Assembly (NCBI GenBank): GCA_012274445.1
Contig: JAAROD010000004.1
Span: 806,001-870,000, forward strand
Reading direction: 5' to 3'
DNA: 64,000 nucleotides
Origin: Sclerotiophoma versabilis
Lineage: Eukaryota; Ascomycota; Dothideomycetes; Pleosporales; Didymellaceae
How positions within the stretch are numbered: position 1 is the stretch's first letter; each line of letters starts with the position of its first letter. This document shows, piece after piece, positions 24,200 through 35,721 of this stretch. The notes under the pieces were generated by a model, which had not been told where the DNA came from, did no database searches, and saw only the letters and a list, made by a program, of their open reading frames with translations. The translations under genes were made by a program, and so were the position numbers.

Positions 24200-25134
24200 C
24201 TATGCAATCGGCTTGCTGCGCTCGTCCTCGGGCATTCTCTGTTCAACGTTAGCTTATACGCCGTCCATCCCCCATGAGCACACCAAAACGCCAAAGAAAA
24301 ACCGTCGTTACTCACCATGTAAGCGTCAATCGCTGCACTGAATGCTGCAAAACCCAAACAACCCACCGCTACTGCCTGCGGCCCGGCGTTCCTCGCCAAC
24401 ACGCCGCCCGTAATACACCCGCCCGCTACGCCGTTGTAGAGGTCATTCTTTGCCCGCAGGCCCTCGATGGCGCACTCGGTGCCGCTGAAGATGGCACCGA
24501 CTTTGGCAAAGTTCTTTCCCGAGCTAAGAGAGGAGCGGTACATGTCCCGCAGGCCGTGCTTGAGCTGTTGTTTCAAGGGCAGGTCGGTGAGTGCGGGGGC
24601 GGCGGTGGGAGACAGGACGGATGCGGGGGCTGCGCTTGCGGTTGCTGTTGGGGCGGAGGCGGAGGCGGAGACAGCATGTGTGGCGGCGGCTGAAGGGAGC
24701 GTCGAGGTCGAGGTCGCAGTGCTTGTTGCGGCGGCTTTGACGGCGTTTGTGATTGGTGTGCCGGTTGGTTTCGCGGCGCCAGCAGCCGTCGATGTGCTCG
24801 CTGCGCCTGCGGCCACGGGAGACGGATTCGCAGTCGGCAACGGCTGTCCCATCGGCGTGTCGTAGCGCATCGACGCCATGAAGAGTCCGAACATGGCTCC
24901 CAGGCCACCACCCATGACGCCGGCCATGACCGTTTTGCCGGCACAGGATTCCATAGACGCTTGGATCTGCCATGTGTATCAGTCTTAGAAGCCTCCAGAT
25001 GGTGTTTGTACGGCGGTTGGGGTGCAAAGGCAAGCGGCGCATACCATCTTTGTCATCTGCACTTCTTGCTCGGACATGCCAGCGGTTGGGTTCATGCCGG
25101 CCATCATGCCGCTGGGGTTCTGTGGGAACGCCAT
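24200..25134 (-). CDS. TIM22: Tim22, inner-membrane carrier translocase channel
   Basis: Tim22 is the pore subunit of the mitochondrial TIM22 complex that inserts carrier proteins into the inner membrane. Three exons are clear: 25134..25045, 24966..24316 and 24238..24200. The introns are 78 nt (GTATGC..GGCAG) and 77 nt (GTGAGT, GCTAAC branch, AACAG), giving 259 aa. Family features are IQASMESCAGKTVMAGVMGG (first membrane segment), RDMYRSSLSSGKNFAKVGAIFSGTEC, YNGVAGGCITGGVLA, and the ending AIDAYMRMP, which is encoded only once the last intron is removed. The two Cys (ESC and TEC) fit the conserved disulfide pair. Oddity: an insert of about 85 residues rich in Ala, Ser, Thr and Pro sits after the first membrane segment, so it is longer than the usual ~180-210 aa. 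Confidence 0.93.
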
Positions 25135-25654
25135 TATGTACTTTGCGCGAAGTCGATAGACGGACCGCTGGAGAAGGATGAGGAGTGGCAAAGGGAGAAA
25201 AGTAAATGTTGGGTGCGACGCGATGTCGCAGCGCGGCAACTCAACTTTTGCGGAGAACACGGAGGTCTCGACATGGCACGTGCTGTCCACTGTCAGCCCT
25301 ACACTCCGTCTGATGTCAGGACACGACACAAGAAAGACGTTATTTGAAGGTTGCATGAAGTTCTTGCATATTGATTTTCAAGGTGAAAAGGTTAAGTAGT
25401 ATGTAGTATATTTTGAAGTCTTATGCTATGCTTCTATAGACATTGGACATCTTCCCAATGCTAGGTACATGCCCATGGCAATTCACGAACGCCTGTTTCG
25501 CCATGCTCCGTCAAAAGTGCTGTCTACAAGCCGCCATGCTTTCAAGTCTCCCCCTCCATGTTCGAATAATATGTAAATAGACATTCGTTTAGACATTGTG
25601 GTCTAGGTGCGTAGCGTCGTCAATATGTAAGTCGTCTGTACAGATGGTTCATCA
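25135..25654. other. Intergenic between DUF4048-type gene and Tim22
   Basis: Holds the Tim22 promoter and the 3' flank... of no other gene on this side: both neighbours are leftward, so Tim22's upstream region directly precedes the DUF4048-type gene's 3' end. No further gene is seen. Confidence 0.4.
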
Positions 25655-27331
25655 TTAGATCAGGCTACCGGGCGATGCCGAGCGGCCGATGTAGTCGCCC
25701 TGGGAGTGGCTTGAGAGCCTTGACTCCGGCGGCGGTGTGAGCTGCTTCTCCCACTCCTTCATCAGGTGCGAAGCCGTGCGCTTGAGGTTGGATGGCGAAA
25801 GGTTGACCAGATCCGGCCAAGGAATCGAGTTACGCTTAGGGTCGCGGGATGCATTCGTGTCAGGCATGCTCGCAGAGCTGATCGTGGCAAGTGACGAGTT
25901 CTTCGAGTCGTGACGACGAGAGTGGTGTTTGGTGGCTTGGGAGCTGTTAACGGCAAATGACGGTGTGTCTGACTCGTCTGAGTCGTTGTGGATATCTGTT
26001 GTCTTCGCAACGTACGTGGTACCAGGGCTTTCCCAGTTATCCCAGTCTTCTTCGAAGCTGTCGCTGTTCCGGGCAGTTTGCCTTTTGGGGGTGCAGGAGG
26101 CCTTGGGCGTATGAGTCTTCTTATTCACGGAGGTGGTCTTGGGCTCACTCAGACCATGTGCGGACCAAAAGTCTTCTCCGATCGATTGTTTCTTCTGCAC
26201 AGACTTTCTGGAGCTTGCGGACCGGTTCAGGGATGGCCTGCTTGCGGACGTGTTTCGAATCACCTTAGCGGATCCATCCCTGTTCTGCGAGAGTCCAGAC
26301 TCTGTCGCCCCGTTGACAGCTTCGTCGCCCACGGTGGCCTGTCTAATATCCTCGATGAAGGTAAACAGGCCGTTGCTAAAGTCGCTTGCCAGCTGCTTGC
26401 CGGTGCGCAGAAGGTTGTCGCGCTGTATGTTTGGCAGCGCGCCAAGGTCGTTGCGGTCACTGCTTGTCACGTCGATGAGCTGCCTGGATACATCAGAAGA
26501 CGTCGACGATCGAGCAGGAGGTGTCGGTCGCTTGGAGGCGTAGTCCTCGTTGTGATAGACCGGTTGAGGGAAGGAAGGCGCATAGGCTCTGTCGGGCGAC
26601 AGCAGAGAGAGGGTGCGCAGGTGACGTGATCCGCTGAAGACCTTCCTTTGCGAAGACTTGGTGTTGCTCAGCAGGGCCTTCCTGCGCTCCATCTCGCGCT
26701 GCATCCACAAGTTGCCTCCATCTTCATCGTCCTGCGCGGCGTCGATGTTTGCGAGGGCAGTGTTCAATGGCTGCAGCTGGGCGACCTTGCGAACGTCGTT
26801 GCGCCTCTTGTTTGCCTCGTGGAGGGCGTAGTGCTTCTTCAACGTCTTCAGATCTTCCTCGGCCTTGGTAAGCTCTTCCTTGAGCTCGAGCACATATCGC
26901 TCCTGCGCTGCAAGAACGGCGAGGATGTTTGTCTCGGGCGACGACGGTTGGGCCTCGGGCGAGGGCAGCGGTGACGGGGCAGCGATCCAGGACTGGGGCC
27001 GTGAGCGGGGGGAGAAGACGGGTGAAGTACTGCCAGCAGTAGGTTGAATGGGAAACTGTAACGACAAGCGCTTGCCTTGTCTGACGATATCGGCGTGCGA
27101 CGCTGTCTTGGAACGAGCGTGAGAAGGCATGGGGGGAGGAGGTGAGGAGTGGGAGAGGGTGGTCGCGGATGAGAAGGAAGCAGAGTGTCCGGCGTCGGGT
27201 CGAGAAAGACGTCGGTCGGCCCCTGACGCGTTTTCTTGCAGGCGTGGCAGGGACGTTGACCGTTTCCACGTAATCGTGCGCTCTGGGCGGTCCAGGGCCT
27301 TTGCGCCGTGAATGCTGGCACTCGAATTCAT
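25655..27331 (-). CDS. DUF4048-type low-complexity protein
   Basis: Function unknown; I relate it to fungal proteins carrying DUF4048. From the ATG at 27331 (MNSSASIHGAKALDRPERT) it is 558 aa. The N-terminus is Ser/Pro/Arg-rich. A coiled coil covers roughly residues 145-190 (AQERYVLELKEELTKAEEDL and on). It is followed by the segment GNLWMQREMERRKALL and further conserved blocks (SRHLRTLSLLSP; GKQLASDFSNGLFTFIEDIR). The C-terminal half is Ser/Asp-rich with motifs such as FEEDWDNWESPGTTY, ending in LMKEWEKQLTPPPESR. The frame stays open to 27610 and includes another ATG at 27555, which would add a hydrophobic stretch. I prefer the shorter start because the upstream part is unlike the rest. The coiled coil suggests a scaffold or partner-binding role. 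Confidence 0.75.
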   Translation of the reverse strand: MNSSASIHGAKALDRPERTITWKRSTSLPRLQENASGADRRLSRPDAGHSASFSSATTLSHSSPPPPMPSHARSKTASHADIVRQGKRLSLQFPIQPTAGSTSPVFSPRSRPQSWIAAPSPLPSPEAQPSSPETNILAVLAAQERYVLELKEELTKAEEDLKTLKKHYALHEANKRRNDVRKVAQLQPLNTALANIDAAQDDEDGGNLWMQREMERRKALLSNTKSSQRKVFSGSRHLRTLSLLSPDRAYAPSFPQPVYHNEDYASKRPTPPARSSTSSDVSRQLIDVTSSDRNDLGALPNIQRDNLLRTGKQLASDFSNGLFTFIEDIRQATVGDEAVNGATESGLSQNRDGSAKVIRNTSASRPSLNRSASSRKSVQKKQSIGEDFWSAHGLSEPKTTSVNKKTHTPKASCTPKRQTARNSDSFEEDWDNWESPGTTYVAKTTDIHNDSDESDTPSFAVNSSQATKHHSRRHDSKNSSLATISSASMPDTNASRDPKRNSIPWPDLVNLSPSNLKRTASHLMKEWEKQLTPPPESRLSSHSQGDYIGRSASPGSLI

Positions 27332-28772
27332 GTCATGCTCCCTCGTGAGCGTGCGGAGGAGAGCAGAGAGCTTCAGGCGTCGCGACAGCCGGACCAGAAT
27401 TAGTGCAGCGGTGGTTGGATGGCTGCCGTTCAGTTCTAGGTATAGCGCAAGAAAGGCGACGGAGAGGCTGGCCAGACGCAGGCAGCCCTTGGCCGAGTAG
27501 AGCACCCACGAGAACCACGTCTTCAGCAGAGGCGGGCTGGCAGTGCAAGAACCCATACCAGGGTCTTTGAAGCGTGCATGTCTCGAGAGTAGTAGTGAGA
27601 GGGGGGCCAATTTGGATTACCGAGACCGTCGCACAGCAGCAGGTCGATAGCTTTTGAGCGTGACCGCTCAGACCATGATAATATTAGTCCACATTCAGAG
27701 CCCCGAGTCCCTGTGACACTACCCATGGACTGGCCTGCGGGGCTAGCGCAATTGACGCGGGCGCGGGTACGCGTGATGAGCGGACGGCTTATTTGGTGAG
27801 GTTGAGGCCTTTGGTGTGGTTGATTCCTGACGTTGCCTTCACCGCTGCCAACGGGTTTGGAGCACGCCGGCCATCCAAGCCTGAAACCTATCTCCAGAGT
27901 CACGATGGGGCACTGAGGGGCTGCACCAGCCATTTGCCAGCACGAGCCCATCAGGTCCAGGCTAGCAGATGTTTGGCAGCCGGGTGATGGAAGCTGCTGG
28001 CCTCCCCCAGGATCAACGCCGCTCGCCGCCGTTTCCAGCTCGCGACGAAACATGGATCTTAGCTCGGGCACGACGCGTCTGTCTCCCGGTAACCTGGAGA
28101 CAAGCCTCTTTTGGAACTTTCCTGGTGTCTGTTGCGCTGGTGACGGAACGTCATTGTTTGAGCACAATCACCTGCCTCGGCCGGTTGGGCATGGCCGCTC
28201 TCCGCAAAACGCCCAATTGGCACAGCGACAGCAGCCCGTCCGAGCAGCTGACAGGTCCGCATGCAACGAGGCTTATGCAGGGCAACTCTAAGCATTCGAC
28301 AGGAATGGGCCTGACGCAGGTACGGAGTCTGAGGCTGCTTTGTAGACTGAGGCTCACGACGGGGGCGGCAGGCACAATCTCCAGCTTGACAGACGAAAAG
28401 GCTCTGCAACATGGCACCCATCCCTCCAGCTGCCTTCGTCGTCCTTCTGTGCACTTGCGCGTGCCTCGACGATCGTGCACGGCGCCCATGGTAGCGGGGC
28501 GACTATTTGTTGATGCAGGTGGTTGCCATGGGCGACGGACCCTGTGCGCGACCGGTCTCGCGATTTGGGTTATCTTGTACCCACACGGCCGTCATTCAGC
28601 TTCAGCTACAGCAGCAGCAGCACCACCACCGCCACCACTACCCTATTTCTATCCGAACGCGCTCTACCAAGGACTCCCGCCGTCCGCCGTCCTCAACCTG
28701 GATCCCACCACCAACTGATTACCTTGGGCGTCTGCCTTGTTGTGCACAACAACAGCTCACACCTCTCCCAAA
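27332..28772. other. Divergent promoter region, 1.4 kb
   Basis: Lies between the leftward DUF4048-type gene and the rightward kinase gene. A 249-codon + strand open frame (27969..28718) reads as spurious. The kinase 5' leader includes pyrimidine-rich tracts (CTCTCCC just before the ATG). Confidence 0.4.
28608..28638. repeat. CAG/CAC trinucleotide repeat
   Basis: Four to five CAG units followed by CAC/CGC units, about 135 nt upstream of the kinase start codon, probably in its 5' leader. Confidence 0.75.
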
Positions 28773-31053
28773 ATGGCGGAGAACTACCAGGTCATGGAGG
28801 AGTTGGGCAGTACGTGTTTCAGAAATCCGCCATGTTGCTTCCAGGCTGACAGGTGCAGGCGGGTCCTTCGGAAAAGTGTACAAAGCCATCGAGCGCAGCA
28901 CAGGCGAGACGGTCGCCATCAAGCATGTAGGTGCTCGTGCCTTCCCAACTGAGCTCACACGCTCACGTGCCTAGATCGACCTCGAAGACAGCAACGAAGA
29001 ACTCGCCGACATCCAGGCCGAGATCGCGCTGCTGAGCACCTGCCACAGCCCATACATCACCGAATACAAGACGAGCTTCGTCAAAGGCGTCAAGCTATGG
29101 ATCGTCATGGAGTTCCTCGGAGGTGGTTCAGCTGCCGACTTGCTTGCCCCAGGCCCCATGGGCGAGGCACACATCGCCATCATGTGCCGCGAGCTTCTGC
29201 TCGGTCTCGATTACCTGCACTCGACCGGCAAGATCCACCGAGACATCAAGGCTGCGAACGTGCTCCTGACCGACAAGGGCAAGGTGAAACTTGCCGACTT
29301 CGGTGTCGCTGCACAGTTGACAAACATGAAGTCACAGCGCATGACCTTTGTAGGAACCCCTTTCTGGATGGCCCCGGAGGTCATCCAGGAGGCTGGCTAC
29401 GACTTTAGGGCCGACATTTGGTCGTTGGGCATCACTGCCATGGAACTGGCTGACGGCGCACCACCCCACGCCGGATCCCACCCCATGAAGGTGCTCTTTA
29501 CCATTCCTAAGAACCCGGCCCCACGCCTCGAAGGTGACCAATTCAGCAAGGAGTTCAAGGACTTCGTCGCTCAATGTCTGATCAAGGACCCGGATCGACG
29601 CGCAACTGCCAAGGAGCTCTTGGAGCACAAGTTCATTCGCCGAGCCGGCAAGGTCGAGGCTCTGCGCGAGTTGATTGAGCGCAAGCAGATGTTCGACGCA
29701 AAGAAGGACAAAGATGACGTGTCGCACCCCAAGTACTACGAGGAGACCATGTAAGTGAGCCGCTTTCAATCTGCGAAGCAACACCTAACACTTCGTAGGA
29801 AGAACCTCTCTCCCAAGCTCGAGTCAGATGACTGGACCTTCGATACAGTCAAGGCTGGCACGGTTGCTCCAGCCGCCCGTCAAACAGCCAGGCGGCGCAA
29901 GCTTGCTCGCATACCGTCTGGAGACGAAGAGACACCCGCATCTCTGATGCAGCACATGAACCTGGATGATGCACCCTTAGGTGTGGCCGCGGACTCGCCC
30001 TTACCAGAACGCACTCGACCTTCGTCTCGCACATCATCCTCAGGAACCGCATTCCGCGTTTCTTCAGGCAACACACCTACTGCTCGTCGTATCAGTGGCG
30101 CACCAAAGCAGCCACTGGGTGTCGACCTTACCTTTGGCAATTCGCCTTCGACTGTACAGCGCTTCAAGCGCATTTCTAGTGGAGAGCGCCGTGCAGCACT
30201 GCAATCAAACCCACCCGCCAACCACAACTCGTTCCATCCCAACCCATCTGCCGCAACATTTCGCCCTTCGCCACCCCATGCCGATCTCATGTTTGATGTT
30301 AACGATGTGAACAATGAGAATGAGCCGCCAGAGCCAGAGTATCCACCTATGCCTGTCACAAAGGATGCGCTCTACGGACGTCGAGCCTACAGCAAGGTGC
30401 TTGATGGCGTCTTCCAAGAGGCCTATGCGGACACTGGCTCACCTCACCAGCGTGAGGCGATGGGACGAGTCGCTTCTGCCTGGGCGCAGTTGGACGAGAT
30501 CGATCCACAGGGAGAGTTTATGCTCCTGAAGGCCATGGTCGACCGCCTAAAGGCTGACTCGAAGCTAGCCGCTGCTTTAGGTATCGAAACGCCAGCGTCA
30601 CAGTCACCGCTGAAGCGCAACAACACCCAAGGAAGCGACACAAGCTATGGCGGTACTACAGTCCATGGCAACCGCACGACCCGCATCCGCTCCAACACCA
30701 AGCTATCCACCTCCTCAATCAGCAAATCGTCCGCTTCAGAGGATTATGATTCCCCGTCTACTCCCAACGACACGTCCGATGGCACGCCCACGGGTACCTC
30801 AGGCTCGCCCACCAAGGGGGGTCCCAAGCTCGTACTTGCACAGAACAACCCTCACCTAAAGTCTCATCGCCGGCGACAGAGCGCATTTGTCGTTGGCGAG
30901 AAGTCGTACAGCAACGACTCTCTGCCAATAGTCGACGAGAAGAAACTGCCAGGCCATGTGGAAAAGGGCATGGAGCAGCAGGGTCTCCTCGCGGACATTC
31001 TGTACGGACAATGGATGTCTGGATTACGCAACCGATGGCCCGTCGCCAGCTAG
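28773..31053 (+). CDS. Ste20-like protein kinase, GCK-III type
   Basis: A serine/threonine kinase of the germinal-centre group (Sid1/Kic1/MST3-like), expected in septation, polarity or cell-wall signalling. Four exons: 28773..28809, 28859..28926, 28975..29750 and 29799..31053; introns are 48-49 nt with CTGAC or CTAAC branch sites. The product is 711 aa. The glycine loop LGSGSFGKVY spans the first intron. Other motifs are VAIK (Lys ~34), HRDIKAANV (~123), DFG (~142), VGTPFWMAPE and DIWSLGITAMELA. The kinase domain ends near residue 265. The C-terminal 420 residues are disordered and Ser/Thr/Pro-rich, with one folded-looking block (YSKVLDGVFQEAYADTGSPH to GEFMLLKAMVDRLK) typical of fungal members. 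The start ATG (MAENYQVMEELG) is the only one in phase. Subfamily naming (Sid1, SepL, Nak1) needs a tree. Confidence 0.92.
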
Positions 31054-31247
31054 ATCTTGATCCTGACATGTCATGGCTTGACCTAACCTGGCCTGTTTGA
31101 CCTTGATAGACTGTCGATGTGGGTCGTCTTGCACCACCACACCACAGCATACGTCCTGGCACGCATGCGTAACTTGCTTTCTTGCACATATATTCCCGTC
31201 TCTCTTTGCACTTATCATGATCACGACTCACGACCTGACGACACGCT

Positions 31248-31292
31248 TGCTGCGTTGCGTTGTGTTGTGTTGCGATGCGTTGCGTTGCGTTG
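31248..31292. repeat. TGCGT/TGTGT pentanucleotide repeat
   Basis: About eight near-exact TGCGT-type units, with TGTGT and TGCGA variants inside. Confidence 0.8.
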
Positions 31293-31370
31293 GACCCCGT
31301 TCTCTGATCTTGATCCCAATCCCGATAGTATGCGATATCCTGCATTGTAGTCCAAAAAGGCGTCGTGTTT

Positions 31371-31398
31371 TCTTCTTCTCTTCTCTTCTCTTCTCTTC
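31371..31398. repeat. TTCTC pentanucleotide repeat
   Basis: Five consecutive TTCTC units in a pyrimidine tract. Confidence 0.8.
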
Positions 31399-31606
31399 CC
31401 ATCTTTTCTCCCTTTCGCATCGTCCTTCAGACGGACCCCGCTTCGTCGGCAACCAGCAGAGTGCCAGTTAGAAATAAGTCCCCAAGGGGCAATTCGTAGT
31501 TTGCAGTTTGCAGTTCGTGTAGATAGATTTGAAACGCATTCATGCATGGAGGGAAGAATGGCGGTGTATAATATAATTCAAAAGTTTTAAACCCGTGCAT
31601 TCTCTT

Positions 31607-31681
31607 TTCTCTGCTTGACTTTTCTCTGCTTGACTATTCTCCGCTTGACTATTCTCTGCTTAACTTTTCTCTGCTGACCTT
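31607..31681. repeat. 15-nt tandem repeat, five copies
   Basis: Unit TTCTCTGCTTGACTA/T. The five copies each differ by one to three bases, which suggests an old array. It lies in the convergent intergenic region. Confidence 0.85.
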
Positions 31682-31881
31682 TTTTTCTCTCGCATCTTTG
31701 TGGTCCGTCATGTTGCTTCTTCTGTCTGTCTGACTTCCCATCTCAGTCTGGACTTTCACCGGATCGATGCGTCGGATCGCGGCTTGTGCGGCTTCTCTGC
31801 AGTTCTGCAGCTAGTGTCGAGCAAGGAGTCAGTAATTACTAGTCAGTAGCAGATAGTAGCGGCAAAGAAGACGGGTTAGAA

Positions 31882-31903
31882 GGGGGGAGGGGGGGGGGGC
31901 GGG
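31882..31903. repeat. G-rich run with G-quadruplex potential
   Basis: Six G, one A, eleven G, one C, then GGG, followed by TTGG. Four or more G tracts lie within 25 nt. Confidence 0.75.
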
Positions 31904-32118
31904 TTGGTAGTAAGGGAAATAAAAGGACTAGCTGTGGTTGGTGCATGGTCAGAGTTAGGGACAAGGGGTAATTCTGTGAACAACTTGTTGGATTTGTTGG
32001 GGGGGTTGAAACGAGATGTAGCTCGGAAATAGATTGATATTAAATTTTATATTTCAAGAATTCATGACTTGGTCGTTTAGCCTTGCAATCGTTCATACTT
32101 TTTTTTTTTTCAAGGTTT

Positions 32119-34508
32119 TTACAACGGCTCGTTGCCGAAGCGCTTAGCATACATACCCAGGGCCTTGATGGGGAAGATGAACTTGTAGTTTGGGTACGAG
32201 ATCATACTGTCGATTCGTTAGCATCTTTGCACACTGGCTGTTATGGGCACAATAGAACTGACCAAGACTTGTTGAACACGCCCTCAATCGCCTCCTGCTT
32301 CCACTCTCCGTTCGCCTGCTGTCTGCTCATGATCATCCTGAGTGCCTTTCTGAGCGGCTCCTTGTCCGGAAAGCCGCCCTCGAGCATCGCGATAACCACC
32401 CACGCCGTCTGCACGACCTGACTTTGCTCGTGCTCGCAGTACTCGCCAATCTCGCACGACTTGTACGTCTCGCCCCAGCCTCCATCTTCCATCTGGCGGT
32501 CGAGGAAGAACTGACATGCCCTGCGCACGCGCTCCGAGTTCTCGTACGTTTCGCCAACGCTCTTGAGGGACTCCATAGCGAACATGGCAGCGTACGTGAA
32601 GCAGATTCCCCAGGCCCCATACCAAGACCCATCGGGCCGTTGTGCAGAGCGGATGTAGTCAACAGCGCGGTTGCGGAAGGCTATGATCTCTTCATTGCGA
32701 TACGAGGGGTAGTATTTCTGGAACAGATGTAGGGCCGTGACGGTAGCGGTTGTGCACTCGACGTAGTCGTACTCGATCATGATTCTGCCAAAGACTTCTG
32801 CCGCGTTGAGATGCTCGAGCAGTTCCGAGCCGCGGGTGGGTTCGTAGGATGCGCAGCCCCCAGAGGCATTCTGCATCGTAAGGAGCACATCGATTGCGTC
32901 TTTGAGTCTACGCTCTTCAAGGAGGGTGGGGTACGCGTGTTTGTTTTGCAGGAGGAGAACTGCTTTCAGTCCTTCAGACGTGCAGTCGCTAACGGTGTAG
33001 CCTTGTTTGCGCGTGCTAAAGCCCCAGGCGCCCTTGCGTTGCTGGCGATAGCATGCCTGTTGATCGTCAACTTCCGCTAACATTTGTTGATCCTCCAGGA
33101 ATTCCAGAGCTTTGGTGAACATCGGCCGGTACTTCTTCTGCGAAAGGAAGTCGCAGGAGTCGGCGGCAAGAACGGTGAAAGCTGTGTCCCAAGTCTGTAC
33201 GCCGTTTGTGCCGTTCATGAGCATGCCTTCGTCTTTCATCCAGAGAAACTCGGGCAATGTCTTTAGGTGCTCCTGGAAAGCGTAGCCTTCTGGGCCTTCT
33301 TTAATGTATGAAGCCAGCGTGTTCATGGGTCCGTTGACAGGCCCCAGATTTGCAAAGTCTGTGTTTTTATCTTCTGCTTGAATCAGCCACCATACATGCT
33401 TCTCGGCACGCTCTACCATCCATGCAGGCCTCAAGTAAGGACCCCAGATAACTGCAACGAACCAAAAGACCAGCTTTAGCAGCCAAGTCTTGGGGTGGTA
33501 GTCGTCCATGGGAGAAATGTCATTACGGTGCGCGCTGAACGTGATGGTCTCGAACGGTTGCGTTAGCAGTTCTGAGCGCAACTGTCGTGTCAAGTCGTTC
33601 AAAGGGTATGACCATCGCTTGGAGTAAACATACGACATGGGCAAGAAGACCTGTCGCATATGAACCCACCAGCGCCATGGCGCGATAGGCACCCAGTCCG
33701 GCAGCAACCACAATTCCGGTGGCACAGGATTTACGATGTCCCACTCCAGGACACCGAGCACGCTCAGCCAAAACTTTGCCCAGTGCGGCCCTCTAAGTGC
33801 TCCGCCTAACTTCCAGAGTGTGCTACGCGCTTTCTGCATTCTAGGGTCTTCTGCGTCTACGCCGAGCAGTCGCAGTACTGTGTAGTTCATGGCTGTGCCA
33901 AACACGCTGCTCTCGCCCTCAATGTGCAGTCCCCAACCGCCATCTTCGGGATGCGCACGCGCGAAGAGGTAGTTCCTAATCTCGATTGCACGTTCAGCGG
34001 GTATTGGTGTCTCGGTGACATACCACGTGATGACTAGCCCAGGGAGGAGGAACATAGGCCCGCCATATTCGCAAGCCCAGTTCCCAGGCGGTAGTTGGAG
34101 GTTCGAGAAGAAGGAGAGTGCGTTTTCGGCGGCTTCGAGTGGGGTCTTTGCAGTTGGGAGTTCAGGGAGGCCCTAACAATGCTGAAATCAGCTCTAGGCT
34201 TCAAAGAGCAAAAGCGTAGTCGATTGGTGCGCTGGTAGTGTTGTATTGATTGTACGTACCGTCTCCATGCCCAGAAAGTACCTATCCGCCGCACTCTGTG
34301 GCCACTCCTTTACCTCCTCGTCACTGTGCAAATAGTGCCACGTCTGACACCCTCTATCATCTCGTAGCCTCCACCGTCTATAGTCTGTCTTCAAATCCCC
34401 ATTTGCACTGGTCTTCACACCGATCGGTACTTGTGCACGGCCGTTCAACCCCCGTTTGGTCACGCCGCTGGTGGCACCGTCTGCCGTGCCGTTGGTTGCG
34501 TGCGGCAT
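32119..34508 (-). CDS. ERG7: Lanosterol synthase (2,3-oxidosqualene cyclase)
   Basis: Cyclises 2,3-oxidosqualene to lanosterol in ergosterol synthesis, at ER or lipid-droplet membranes. Three exons: 34508..34260, 34172..32263 and 32206..32119, with introns of 87 and 56 nt. The product is 748 aa, right for the family. The substrate-protonating Asp lies in VSDCTSEGLKAV, where most members have DCTAE. QW repeats are visible (QRPDGSWYGAWGICFTY; QMEDGGWGETYKSCE; QVVQTAWVVIAML). The last exon is needed for the typical ending, SYPNYKFIFPIKALGMYAKR; without that splice the frame ends early at GVFNKSWSVLLCP. Start: ATG at 34508 (MPHATNGTADG). The frame is open further upstream but without an ATG. The squalene-hopene cyclase alternative is excluded by the overall match. 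Confidence 0.95.
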
Positions 34509-35721
34509 TATAATGGACACGTCGTGTACGTCGTAGATATCGGGGGGAATCTCAAACAATCATTGCGACGTGCTCGGGCGACAGGTTGAACATGTATGTG
34601 ACATCTTTTCGGAGGCCTTGGCAGGGACGCGCCTGCGCCTTCGCTCACGCGTTTCACAGCGACGAATCACACGTCGTTCTCGGACATTGTGAAATCGACC
34701 TCTTCATGTAAAGGACCTGCGACATGTAACGTTCGGAAAGCTTGGAAAGTTACAGGGTCATGCTGTGTATACGTAGAATGCTTTCCTTGTGAAATTACTG
34801 TAAGCACTTATTGCGTGACCTTGAACATGTATGCCAACTCGGCCTCATCTGTAATTTCAAGTCGGAAGTACCCGTGAGATCATGAGACCGTGAGATCGTG
34901 AGGCCGTGAGACCGAGAGACCGAGAGCAAATAACAGCTGAGTCATGCTTACTTCCATTGAGCATATTTCTGTTGAATGCGAAGATTTCATGCCCTTCAGA
35001 TTCACAACGTCTGATTTCTCAGCGTCCTGGGGTGCAGGCACACTCGGATGATCGACATGCAGCAGCGTATCGGCTCACGACAACCGGCCTCCCACTTTAC
35101 TCACATCATCACATGTCGGCCGCTCCGTGCTTCTCCACTTCAGCCACGATGTGGAGATGCAAGAAGGGGCTCGCGCGGGAAATGTTTTACTCCGGGCGCC
35201 GAGGAACGCGTGATGGCATCATGGGAATCGTGATCGCGATACTGATAAGGGAGAATAGCATGTTCTAGATCAGGATGTAACTCCGTGTTACGAGTCGTAG
35301 CATTGCCGTAGTAGAGCGCCAAAGAGGGTCGTGGTGGCTGATTGAGGGTTTTTGAGGCCCACGTGGGTATGTGTAGAACAGGAAGGAATTGTATAGATGG
35401 TAGGCTGGAGAGTTCAGATCGAATGTAAAGGCCACGATCGGTATTATTCGACTCTCATAATCGTACGAGTCTTGCTTAACGCTCAGCACTATGTACAGCC
35501 AATCCAACGAGCGACCACCAGGGCGCGTTTATGCCCAAGTATCAATACCAAAGAGCGCGTGCAAATTCAATGACTTCTATGCAACGATCAAACAAGTCCC
35601 AAAATCGAATGCTGGAGTAAACACCATGAAAACACCGCTCGTTGCTGTCCGCATCCGCCATAAGTCTTCAATCATCGTGTCGTCTGTAGGGTGTGGGTAT
35701 CGAAGAATGGAAAAGGAAAGC
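34509..35721. other. 1.2-kb intergenic with 8-nt tandem repeat
   Basis: Upstream of lanosterol synthase and downstream of the next leftward gene. It contains the repeat at 34873 and no recognisable gene. Confidence 0.4.
34873..34926. repeat. 8-nt tandem repeat (CGTGAGAT/C), about 6.8 copies
   Basis: Successive units CGTGAGAT, CATGAGAC, CGTGAGAT, CGTGAGGC, CGTGAGAC, CGAGAGAC, CGAGAG. It lies about 365 nt upstream of the lanosterol synthase start codon. Confidence 0.85.

Larger units (their letters stand above)
31054..32118. other. Repeat-rich convergent intergenic region
   Basis: Lies between the 3' ends of the kinase gene (+) and lanosterol synthase (-). It has no gene, but an unusual density of simple repeats (TGCGT, TTCTC, a 15-nt unit, and a long G run), listed separately, plus a T run at about 32,101. 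Confidence 0.6.

Noticed and set aside
27969..28718. 249-codon + strand frame before the kinase
   Set aside because: No family resemblance; ends 55 nt before the kinase ATG and lies in the divergent promoter.
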